From Sphingobacteriales bacterium TSM_CSM (GTDB taxonomy: Bacteria; Bacteroidota; Bacteroidia; Chitinophagales; UBA2359): a stretch of 51,220 nt of DNA. The position numbers were made by a program, and so were the translations under genes. The notes beneath the pieces were generated by a model. It was not told the DNA's origin and ran no database searches. It saw nothing but the letters and a program-made list of their open reading frames with translations. The stretch is from the NCBI GenBank assembly GCA_002212725.1, contig MTCR01000145.1:1-51220 (forward strand), in the 5' to 3' direction. This document shows positions 43,534 through 51,220 of the stretch, one piece after another (positions within the stretch are counted from its first letter, which is position 1; every line of letters starts with the position of its first letter).

Positions 43534-46500
43534 ATGAAAAAAATATTACTACTTTTATGTTTTTTTACATATTTAATATGTAATACTCATCTATACGGAC
43601 AGAATATTGTACCAACTACTGCTCCTTTTGGTGGACCCACTTCAAGCCCATCTACTGGGACAGATATTGATGCTATTGGAAAAGCAGCCAGATTGAAGTT
43701 TACAATAACAAGAAATTCTTCGACAAAATGTTACGGGTGGGGTTTTCCTAAAGTAAATTTTGCCAGTATTGGATATGTAAACCCTGGTCCTAGCCCTACA
43801 GCATTAAGCAGTAGCACGGCATTTAATTATAGCAGTAGTCCCGGAACAGGGATTATAAATTTTACTGCTGCAAACAATATTACTATTCAAGCAGTTAATA
43901 CGGTGGGTGCATTTGCAAATTTCACACTTACAAATATTGTTTTACGTGTTGATTTTTGTGTAGCAGGAAGTACCAATCCACTTGTAGACACTCATGTGGC
44001 TGTTATAGACAATAATGGAATAATTGCAGTGCCTTTGAATCAGGATGTGGTCGTTTTTATGCAAATTACTTGTAATTTTCCAGGAGGAGCATTGAATTTT
44101 CCTTCTGCTGCAAGCAATCAGCCCATATTGGATTTATATAATACTTTAAATACCCCATTAACCTCACCTGCGACAAAGATAAATACATCAATAAATTTAG
44201 GAGGAACAGGGGCAACAAATCCTACAGCAGCAACTGTACCTTGGTATTCATTATACCCCCTTCCTACTGTTACCGTAACCCCTTCGAGTGCAACCACTAT
44301 GTGTATAGGAGGCAATCTTACAGCAAGCCCAAGTGGCGGTTCCACTCCTTATTCCTATTCATGGTCGCCCCCTACGGCTTTGAGTGCAACCAATGTACAA
44401 AGCCCCACTTTTACCACAACTGCAACAGTGCCGTCTTATGGTGTAATCATTACCGATTTCAACGAATGTAAGGCAAGTGCCAACTCAGGCGCTATTACCG
44501 TAGTTGCCGACCCAGCCGCACCAACAGCCACTCAGTCGCCATCGGCTACCACTGTTTGTGCCGGTACAACTTTAACCCTTACCGGTGTTTCCACGCCAAG
44601 TGGTGGTGCCGGAACTTGTGCTGTAGAATTTTCTTCCAATGGCGGTGCTTCGTGGACTTCAACCGTGCCGTCTATTTCTGCTGTACCAGGTTCCAATACC
44701 ATTCGCATCAGAACCAACTGTAGTGCAAGCGGTTGCACCTCTACCGAAACGGTTTACACCTGGACCGGCATTGCCAACCCCAGCGGCGGCTCATTTGCTG
44801 CCGTTACTTTTTGCGAAGCGCTCAGTGGTGTGGCTACGGTAACAGGTGTAAGCAATGTTACAGAATACCTTTGGTCTTTACCCACGGGTATAACTGCTAG
44901 TTCCACGCTTACAACGGCGAACAATACCACTCTATCCAGTAATTCACCCGGCACTTATACTGTTACAGTAACTCCCCGCAATGTATCAGGTGGCATTACC
45001 TGTTCGGGTACGCCGCTTACGGCTACGGTAACGGTAAAATCAAGGTCAAATGCGCCTACCAGCATTTCCACTTCGGCCAATCCTATTTGTGTGGGCAGCA
45101 GCACCACGCTTACTCCGGTAGGCGGCTTTCTGGGCACGGGTGCAGTATATAACTGGTACGAAAATGGATACCCCGGCGGTACTTTTATACAAAACAGTAC
45201 GGCCGGTTCTCCGTCTATTACGGTTTCGCCCACCACAACTACCACATATTATGTTGTAGCAAACGGAGATTGCAACACCACTACTGCAGCCAGTGTAACG
45301 GTTACGGTAAATACCTTTTCAACAGCGCCAACCGGCATATCGGGTACCACCACTATTTGTAATGGTGGCAATACCACCCTGTCGGTAGTAGGCGGTTTGT
45401 TGGGCAGTGGCGCTAACTGGCAATGGTATTCAGGCTCCTGCGGGGGTACGCCGGTTGGTACGGGGACTTCTGTAACGGTTTTTCCCACTGCCACCACCAC
45501 CTACTTTGTAAGGGCAGAAGGGCCTTGTAATACTACAACTTGTGCCAGTGTTACGGTTACGGTTAATACACTTTCTACCGACCCAACGGGGGTTACCGGT
45601 TCAACAACCATTTGCAATGGCAGCAGCACAACACTTACCGTAAGCGGCGGGTTTATGGGATCCGGAGCGGTTGCGGAATGGTTTACCGGCTTCTGCGGGG
45701 GCGCTTCGGTTGGTACGGGCAATTCTGTTACGGTGAGTCCAACGGTTAATACCATATATTACGTAAGATATAGCGGTACTTGCAATACTACAGGATGTTA
45801 CAGTTTTTTGGTAACGGTTAACCCAACCCCCACTGTAACAGCCACCAACAACGCACCCAATATTTGTTCGGGTGGCAGTACCGATATCAGTTTGAGTGCA
45901 GCGGCTGCAAACGTACCGGGTACTACCTTTAACTGGTCATGGGTAAACCCCAATGTTTCGGGTACAACTGCCCAAAACGGGGTTAGCGGGCCGATTGCTG
46001 TGGCGCTTACCAATCTGGTAAATACACCGCAAACGGTAACATTCAATATTACGCCGGTAGCAAACGGTTGTTTTGGTACTACAATTAATGTATCGGTGGT
46101 GGTAAACCCAATACCGTCAGTAACCATTACCAACAGCACGCCTAATTTTTGCAGCGGCGGTACTACCGGCATTAGTTTAAGCCCTGCACCGAATGGCGTT
46201 TCGGGTACAACTTATAATTGGACACGCACCAATACCCTCTCTGTAACCGGGTTAAACAGCCAAACCGGCATTTCCGGACCTATTGCCATTTCCCTTACAA
46301 ATACTTCTACTATAAACCAAACTACTGTATTTACGGTAACACCGGTTGCAAATGGTTGTTTGGGGGCGCCACAAACCACGTCAGTCATTGTATATCCTTT
46401 ACCCGATGCAACTTACTCGGTTACCCCCAGCACACCAATTTGCGAAGGACTGTCCACTACCATCACCATCAGTCCGTCACAATCCGGTGTAAACTATCAG

Positions 46501-49500
46501 TTGCGCCGTTCCAATAACTCCTTAGTAAGCGGTGCGGTGGTAAGCGGAACAGGCGGTGCGGTTATCATTAATGTTCCGGCAGCGGAGTTAACCGCTGCAG
46601 GTTCGCCGGTTACTTTCAATATTCTGGCAACCAATACCACCACCAGTTGTTCGGTACAACTCGCCAATACCGCCACTATTGTGGTGAACAGCGCGCCTGT
46701 TGCACCTACCGGAGCTACGGCCAACGGACAATCGCCTTTAAATCTTTGCGCTGATTATACGGGTAATATTACCTTGCAGGCAGTTGGCGGTTCTTTGGGT
46801 TCCGATGGTTATATACAATGGTATGAAAACGGCTGTGGAAGCGGGCTGTTGGGATCCGGAAATTCATTGGAAATACCGGCACCGTTGGCAGATGCTACTT
46901 ATTATGTAATCTATTTCAGCCCCTCTTGCGGCCCAACAGTTTGTGCAGCCGTAAGTGTTACAGTATCACCTTTGCCCGATGCCTCCCTTACAGTAACTGC
47001 CACATCGCCTGTTTGTGAAGGAAGTACTTCTGCTTTGCAGATTATCAATTCCGAAAGTGGTGTTACCTATCAGTTACGCCGGTCCGATAACAGTAATATC
47101 AGTGGCGCTACTGTAACCGGTAACGGCGGCACGGTTTCCATAACCATACCCGCTGCCGAACTCACCTTTGCCGGTTCACCCTATACCTTTAATATATTGG
47201 CTACCACGCCCAATAACTGTAGTGCCGTATTAAGCAATACGGCTACGGTAGTGGTAAACCCCACACCCACCGCCACAGCGCCTTCTAACCAAACCTATTG
47301 TGCCGGTATAGCAACAAGCGCTATTTCTTTATCGGGCACACCATCGGGAGTTACCTTTAATATAAGTGGCGGTGCGGCAATTGGTTTAGCCAATCAAACG
47401 GGCGTAACTGCTGTGCCGTCTTTTACCCCAATAGCGGGCAGCGCTACCATCAGTATTACTCCTGTAGCCAATGGATGTGCCGGTTCGCCGGTAACCTACA
47501 ATATTACGGTACACCCTACACCCACTGCTACAGCGCCTTCTGACCAATCTTATTGCGCCGGCATAACAACAAGCGCCATTTCCCTGTCGGGTACACCATC
47601 AGGGGTTACGTTTAATATCAGTGGCGGCGCCGGCATTGGCTTGGCCAATCAAACCGGTGTAACTGCCATTCCTGCATTCACGCCCACCGAAGGGAGCGCT
47701 ACCATCAGCATTACACCCGTAGCCAATGGATGTACAGGCTCGCCGGTAACTTATAATATTTTGGTAAAAAGTTTGATTAATTATGCCAACCTTCAGTTTC
47801 CGGCTACTGGTACTATTTGCCAAAGCAGTACTTTTACCATTTACGGACAGGTGTATGAACCCGGAGTAACTGAAGCCGGTGGCGCCGGTGCCGGTATTGT
47901 GGCAGAATTTGGCTACCATACCGCTAATACCGACCCCAGTACATGGACTAACTGGTCGGCAGCGACCTTTAATACACAGGTAGGAAATAACGATGAGTAC
48001 AGGGGCACGTTTTCGGGGCTGGCTCCGGGCACCTATTATTATACATTCCGTTATTCATTAAATGGTTGCCCATACCAGTATGGTGGTTTTTCGGGCGGTT
48101 TCTGGAACGGAACATCTAATGTGAGCGGCGTATTGACCGTAAACCCCAACCACACACTTACCCTTACTTCGGCAGGCGCTACTACCAACCAAACTGTTTG
48201 TCAAAACAGTGCCATTACCAATATTACTTACACAGTTGGCGGTGGTGCTACAAGTGCATCGGCAAGCGGCTTACCGACCGGAGTTACAGGAAACTTTAAC
48301 GCAGGCACTTTCACTATTAGTGGTACGCCAACGGTTAGCGGAGGCACCTTTAATTATACCGTCACTACATCGGGCAACAGTTGTACGGTGGCAACCGCTA
48401 CGGGCACTATCATTGTTAACAGCTTATTAGACTATGTCAACTTGCAGTTTCCCTCATCCGGCACTATTTGTGCAGGAGGTTCTGTAGCCATTTTCGGGCA
48501 GGTATATGAGCCTGGCGTAACTCCCGGTGCAGGCACTCAGGGTGCAGGAATAACTGCAGAACTCGGTTACAGTACTACCAATACCAACCCAAATACCTGG
48601 ACAAACTGGCAAACAGCCACCTTCAATCCGGGCGGAGGTGGTGCCAATAATGATGAATATCAATCCAATCTTGGGGCTTCACTTGCTCCCGGCATTTATT
48701 ACTATACTTACCGCTATTCATTTAACGGATGTCCATATCAGTATGGTGGTTTTAATGTTGGAGGAGGTGATGGGTTCTGGGATGGAACCAATGACATAAG
48801 CGGTACTTTAACCGTATTAGCCGACCCCACGGCACCCACCAACACGCCTGCCCCTGCTGCGGGTACGGTATGTGTGGGTGCAGTTTTAAGCATTACTGCA
48901 TCTGGCAGCACCGGGGGTTTTGGAACCTGTGTTTATGAATATGCCATTGACCCGGGTACCGGTATTTTTGGCACTTTTGGCGCTACCAATACTGTAACGG
49001 TTTCCAGCGTTGGAAACGGCACCTACCGAATTAAATCGAGATACAATTGCAACGGAACGGGTTGTGATATTTCTGCCGAAACTATGACCACCTGGACAGT
49101 TGTTGCCGACCCGACTATAAATACCCAGCCACTAACCACCCAAAGTGTATGCGTTGGCGCTACCCCCACCGATTTAACCATAGCAGCTACCGGCGGCACA
49201 CCTTCTTTAACCTACCAATGGTACAGCAATACGGTAAATAATAATACTACAGGTACGCTTATAAGCGGCGCAACAAATGCCAGCTACACTCCTTCCACTG
49301 CAACACCGGGCACCCTGTACTACTATTGTATTGTATCGGCAAGCGGTAATGCCTGCAATTCTGTAACAAGCAACACCGGTGCGGTAATTGTATATGGCAC
49401 CACTATAACAAGTGGCGCAGTAGGCGGTTTGGCAACCCTGAACCTTTGCGAAGGCGGTAATCCTGCATCATTCACGGTAGGAGCGCCTTCAGGTGGCAGT

Positions 49501-51220
49501 GGAACCTATACATATTCATGGGAACAGTCCGATGGCTGTACCGGTACCTGGGTGCCTGCTGCAGGATCTACAAATTCTTTAAGCTATGACCCGCCTGCAG
49601 TATCGCTGCCTACTACTTCTATCTGTTACCGCCTGGTTATAACAGATGCTTGCGGAAGTGTAGCATACTCAGCTACCAAGACTTACAACGTATATCCCGA
49701 TGCAATTTCGCCCACTATTAATCCTGCACCTGCCAATGGTACTACCATTTGTGTGGGCAGCAGTGTTTCTGCTACATTTAACCCCGGCAGCGGTGGCATA
49801 CCCGGCAGCATTACCGATACTTACGAGTATAGTACAAACAGCGGCGGTTCGTGGTTACCTTATACATCGGGCACGCCTATTGTTGCTACGGCAGGTATGG
49901 TTGGTACCAATACCATACGCATACGCACACAACGAACCCTTACCGGCAGTGGCTGTAATGATGGCGCTGTAAATACTGTTCAGTTTAGTGTCATTGCCAA
50001 CCCCGGCGGTGGCAGCATTGCTTCGGTAGCGTTCTGCACCGGCTCTTCTGCTACTGCAACAGTTACAGGAGTAAGTGATGCCACGCAATATGTCTGGAAC
50101 TTACCTGCTCAACTATCGGGCAGTTCTACCACAAACAGCATTACGCTGTCCGGCACTACCGAAGGCAGTTACACTATTACGGTTACCCCCCAAAACGTTT
50201 CGGGCGGCACTACCTGTAGCGGAACCCCAATAACGGGCTTGGTAACGGTTAGCCCCACTCCATCAGTCGGTAACCAAACAACCTCTGTATGCAGCGGTGT
50301 TACCTTTACCGTAAGTCCTGCCGGCGTACCTGTCGGAACCACGTATAGCTGGTCGGCGCCATCGGGCAGCGGTTTTACCGGTGGCACATCGGGCAGCAAT
50401 GCCACAAGCATAAGCGGCAACTTAATTAATACAACCACTGGTGCGGTAACAGCTACCTATACGGTTACCCCTACATCGGGAACTTGTGTGGGCACTGCTT
50501 TTACGGTAACGGTAACGGTAAATCCGACACCGGTGGCCGCTATTGCCATTACTGAGGCATCCGGTATTCCAAATGATGGTATAGTTTGTCCCGGAAGTGA
50601 TATTAAACTAACCGCATCGGAAGGCGATACTTATGTCTGGACACTTCCCAATGCAAGTACCTCCACTTCCAACCCACTTAACATTACCGGCGCAACCTTA
50701 GCCGATGCCGGAACTTATACAGTTACTGTTACAAGTGCTCAAGGCTGTACCAACAGTACCTCGGTAGTCATTACTGTTTTAGATAATACGGCACCGGTTA
50801 TCAGCGACTGCCCTGCTAATATTACGGTTTACAGCAACAGCGGCAACCCGCTTACGTGTTCGCAAACGGCAAGCTGGACGGAACCGACTGCTTTGGACAA
50901 CTGCGCCGGAGCAATAACATACACGAGCCGCAGCCATGCGCCGGGAGCCACTTTCCCGTTGGGCACCACTACGGTAACGTATGTATATTCCGATGCCTCT
51001 GCCAACAGCAGCACGTGCAGTTTTACGGTAACGGTGGTGGATAATACACCCCCTGTTGCGCTTTGCCCGTCAAATATTACCCAACCTGCCGCTTCGGGAC
51101 AGTGCAGTGCGGCGGTGACCTTTACGCTGCCTGCTCCAACAGACAACTGTTCTGCCACATCAGTAGCCAATCCTGTTTCGGGCAGCACGTTTAATGTGGG
51201 CACGACAACGGTAACGGTAA
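43534..51220 (+). CDS. Giant Ig-like/HYR repeat surface protein, 3' end outside window
   Basis: One frame runs from ATG 43534 to the window edge without a stop: 2562 codons and still open. A signal peptide (MKKILLLLCFFTYLICNTHL, cleavage near YGQ) leads into a non-repetitive region of about 230 residues that I do not recognise. Dozens of Ig/PKD-like modules follow, rich in Thr, Ser, Gly and Val, each with a Cys pair (xxICxGxxTTL ... CNTTxCASVTVTV). Three almost tandem copies lie at 45043-45815. Two near-identical 80-residue modules lie at 47272-47760, and a longer YEPGV/WTNW module occurs twice (47764-48150 and 48421-48815). From about 50785 HYR domains begin (VLDNTAPVISDCPANITV). Such proteins are T9SS cargo acting as surface adhesins; a sorting tail is expected beyond the window. 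Catalytic motifs were not seen. Confidence 0.9.
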   Translation, partial: MKKILLLLCFFTYLICNTHLYGQNIVPTTAPFGGPTSSPSTGTDIDAIGKAARLKFTITRNSSTKCYGWGFPKVNFASIGYVNPGPSPTALSSSTAFNYSSSPGTGIINFTAANNITIQAVNTVGAFANFTLTNIVLRVDFCVAGSTNPLVDTHVAVIDNNGIIAVPLNQDVVVFMQITCNFPGGALNFPSAASNQPILDLYNTLNTPLTSPATKINTSINLGGTGATNPTAATVPWYSLYPLPTVTVTPSSATTMCIGGNLTASPSGGSTPYSYSWSPPTALSATNVQSPTFTTTATVPSYGVIITDFNECKASANSGAITVVADPAAPTATQSPSATTVCAGTTLTLTGVSTPSGGAGTCAVEFSSNGGASWTSTVPSISAVPGSNTIRIRTNCSASGCTSTETVYTWTGIANPSGGSFAAVTFCEALSGVATVTGVSNVTEYLWSLPTGITASSTLTTANNTTLSSNSPGTYTVTVTPRNVSGGITCSGTPLTATVTVKSRSNAPTSISTSANPICVGSSTTLTPVGGFLGTGAVYNWYENGYPGGTFIQNSTAGSPSITVSPTTTTTYYVVANGDCNTTTAASVTVTVNTFSTAPTGISGTTTICNGGNTTLSVVGGLLGSGANWQWYSGSCGGTPVGTGTSVTVFPTATTTYFVRAEGPCNTTTCASVTVTVNTLSTDPTGVTGSTTICNGSSTTLTVSGGFMGSGAVAEWFTGFCGGASVGTGNSVTVSPTVNTIYYVRYSGTCNTTGCYSFLVTVNPTPTVTATNNAPNICSGGSTDISLSAAAANVPGTTFNWSWVNPNVSGTTAQNGVSGPIAVALTNLVNTPQTVTFNITPVANGCFGTTINVSVVVNPIPSVTITNSTPNFCSGGTTGISLSPAPNGVSGTTYNWTRTNTLSVTGLNSQTGISGPIAISLTNTSTINQTTVFTVTPVANGCLGAPQTTSVIVYPLPDATYSVTPSTPICEGLSTTITISPSQSGVNYQLRRSNNSLVSGAVVSGTGGAVIINVPAAELTAAGSPVTFNILATNTTTSCSVQLANTATIVVNSAPVAPTGATANGQSPLNLCADYTGNITLQAVGGSLGSDGYIQWYENGCGSGLLGSGNSLEIPAPLADATYYVIYFSPSCGPTVCAAVSVTVSPLPDASLTVTATSPVCEGSTSALQIINSESGVTYQLRRSDNSNISGATVTGNGGTVSITIPAAELTFAGSPYTFNILATTPNNCSAVLSNTATVVVNPTPTATAPSNQTYCAGIATSAISLSGTPSGVTFNISGGAAIGLANQTGVTAVPSFTPIAGSATISITPVANGCAGSPVTYNITVHPTPTATAPSDQSYCAGITTSAISLSGTPSGVTFNISGGAGIGLANQTGVTAIPAFTPTEGSATISITPVANGCTGSPVTYNILVKSLINYANLQFPATGTICQSSTFTIYGQVYEPGVTEAGGAGAGIVAEFGYHTANTDPSTWTNWSAATFNTQVGNNDEYRGTFSGLAPGTYYYTFRYSLNGCPYQYGGFSGGFWNGTSNVSGVLTVNPNHTLTLTSAGATTNQTVCQNSAITNITYTVGGGATSASASGLPTGVTGNFNAGTFTISGTPTVSGGTFNYTVTTSGNSCTVATATGTIIVNSLLDYVNLQFPSSGTICAGGSVAIFGQVYEPGVTPGAGTQGAGITAELGYSTTNTNPNTWTNWQTATFNPGGGGANNDEYQSNLGASLAPGIYYYTYRYSFNGCPYQYGGFNVGGGDGFWDGTNDISGTLTVLADPTAPTNTPAPAAGTVCVGAVLSITASGSTGGFGTCVYEYAIDPGTGIFGTFGATNTVTVSSVGNGTYRIKSRYNCNGTGCDISAETMTTWTVVADPTINTQPLTTQSVCVGATPTDLTIAATGGTPSLTYQWYSNTVNNNTTGTLISGATNASYTPSTATPGTLYYYCIVSASGNACNSVTSNTGAVIVYGTTITSGAVGGLATLNLCEGGNPASFTVGAPSGGSGTYTYSWEQSDGCTGTWVPAAGSTNSLSYDPPAVSLPTTSICYRLVITDACGSVAYSATKTYNVYPDAISPTINPAPANGTTICVGSSVSATFNPGSGGIPGSITDTYEYSTNSGGSWLPYTSGTPIVATAGMVGTNTIRIRTQRTLTGSGCNDGAVNTVQFSVIANPGGGSIASVAFCTGSSATATVTGVSDATQYVWNLPAQLSGSSTTNSITLSGTTEGSYTITVTPQNVSGGTTCSGTPITGLVTVSPTPSVGNQTTSVCSGVTFTVSPAGVPVGTTYSWSAPSGSGFTGGTSGSNATSISGNLINTTTGAVTATYTVTPTSGTCVGTAFTVTVTVNPTPVAAIAITEASGIPNDGIVCPGSDIKLTASEGDTYVWTLPNASTSTSNPLNITGATLADAGTYTVTVTSAQGCTNSTSVVITVLDNTAPVISDCPANITVYSNSGNPLTCSQTASWTEPTALDNCAGAITYTSRSHAPGATFPLGTTTVTYVYSDASANSSTCSFTVTVVDNTPPVALCPSNITQPAASGQCSAAVTFTLPAPTDNCSATSVANPVSGSTFNVGTTTVTV
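45043..45815 (+). repeat. Three consecutive ~255-base Ig-like repeat units
   Basis: Units at about 45043-45305, 45306-45557 and 45558-45815 each encode roughly 84 residues. They share the ICxGxxTTL opening, GGxxGxGA, a CGG or PGG turn, TxxTYYV, and a closing CNTTxxASVTVTV. A more distant fourth copy lies at about 46692-46970. Confidence 0.85.
47272..47760 (+). repeat. Near-identical tandem pair of Ig-like modules
   Basis: Two adjacent units of about 240 bases (starting near 47272 and 47515) encode almost the same protein: TPTATAPSxQxYCAGI, then SGTPSGVTFNISGGA, GLANQTGVTA and SITPVANGC. DNA differences are mostly at silent positions, which implies a duplication that has since been under protein-level selection. 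Confidence 0.85.
47764..48815 (+). repeat. Duplicated ~125-residue module (QVYEPGVT ... TWTNW ... CPYQYGGF)
   Basis: Copies at about 47764-48150 and 48421-48815 share NLQFP, GTIC, QVYEPGVT, TWTNW, NNDEY, APGTYYYT, RYS, NGCPYQYGGF and a WNGT/WDGT-N-SG-LTV ending. A different Ig-like module (about 48151-48420) separates them. I recall similar modules in other Bacteroidota secreted proteins. Confidence 0.8.

Noticed and set aside
44955-45755. Regularly spaced minus-strand open frames of about 85-95 codons
   Set aside because: They are shadows of the Ig-like repeats in the giant plus-strand gene; their regular spacing comes from the repeat period.

Overview
The window is chromosomal DNA from a member of the Bacteroidota, probably an uncultured Chitinophagales/Saprospirales-like or 'Sphingobacteriales' lineage (phylum-level call firm, order-level call inference). 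The evidence is the type IX secretion system (T9SS) genes sprA and porW/sprE, several secreted proteins with T9SS C-terminal sorting tails, PD40/OmpA proteins, and promoters of the Bacteroidota form TTTG-N19/20-TAnnTTTG. No tRNA, rRNA, CRISPR array, phage or intact insertion sequence was found.

Layout. 1-12.6 kb: partial rpsA with a divergent promoter pair, a membrane-anchored PAS/exonuclease protein, a class A penicillin-binding protein, a PorW/SprE-like TPR protein, then a plus-strand run of M23 peptidase, bactofilin, AtpZ-like protein, an adenine DNA methyltransferase and an AtpI-like membrane protein. 12.8-21.4 kb: sprA (2518 residues) and ruvA, both on the minus strand. 21.5-21.8 kb: a decayed T9SS tail carrying three short hairpin repeats. 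21.9-30 kb: acyl-CoA dehydrogenase fused to SCP2, a DUF1801 protein, CCA-adding enzyme, a choice-of-anchor L secreted protein, PlsC, and a CBM48-HhH fusion. 30-41 kb: TolC-like protein, PD40-OmpA-SPOR-like protein, galactokinase, a secreted endonuclease/phosphatase that seems to have lost its tail, and a metallophosphoesterase/PD40/Omp85 cluster. 41.2-42.9 kb: another T9SS cargo protein. 43.5 kb to the window end: one uninterrupted reading frame of at least 2562 codons, a giant Ig-like/HYR repeat surface protein whose 3' end lies outside the window.

How the genes fit together. SprA (the outer-membrane translocon barrel) and the PorW/SprE-like protein are parts of the export route, and the choice-of-anchor L protein, the anchor-D/cadherin-like protein, probably the truncated endonuclease and the giant protein are its likely cargo. 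PBP1A, M23 peptidase and bactofilin form a cell-wall and shape group. PlsC, the metallophosphoesterase and the Omp85 protein point to envelope biogenesis. The most unusual items are the giant modular protein with its long-range block duplication, the hairpin-invaded T9SS tail remnant, the methyltransferase sitting between two ATP-synthase accessory genes, the ACAD-SCP2 fusion whose linker looks like a former intergenic spacer, and the CBM48-HhH fusion.
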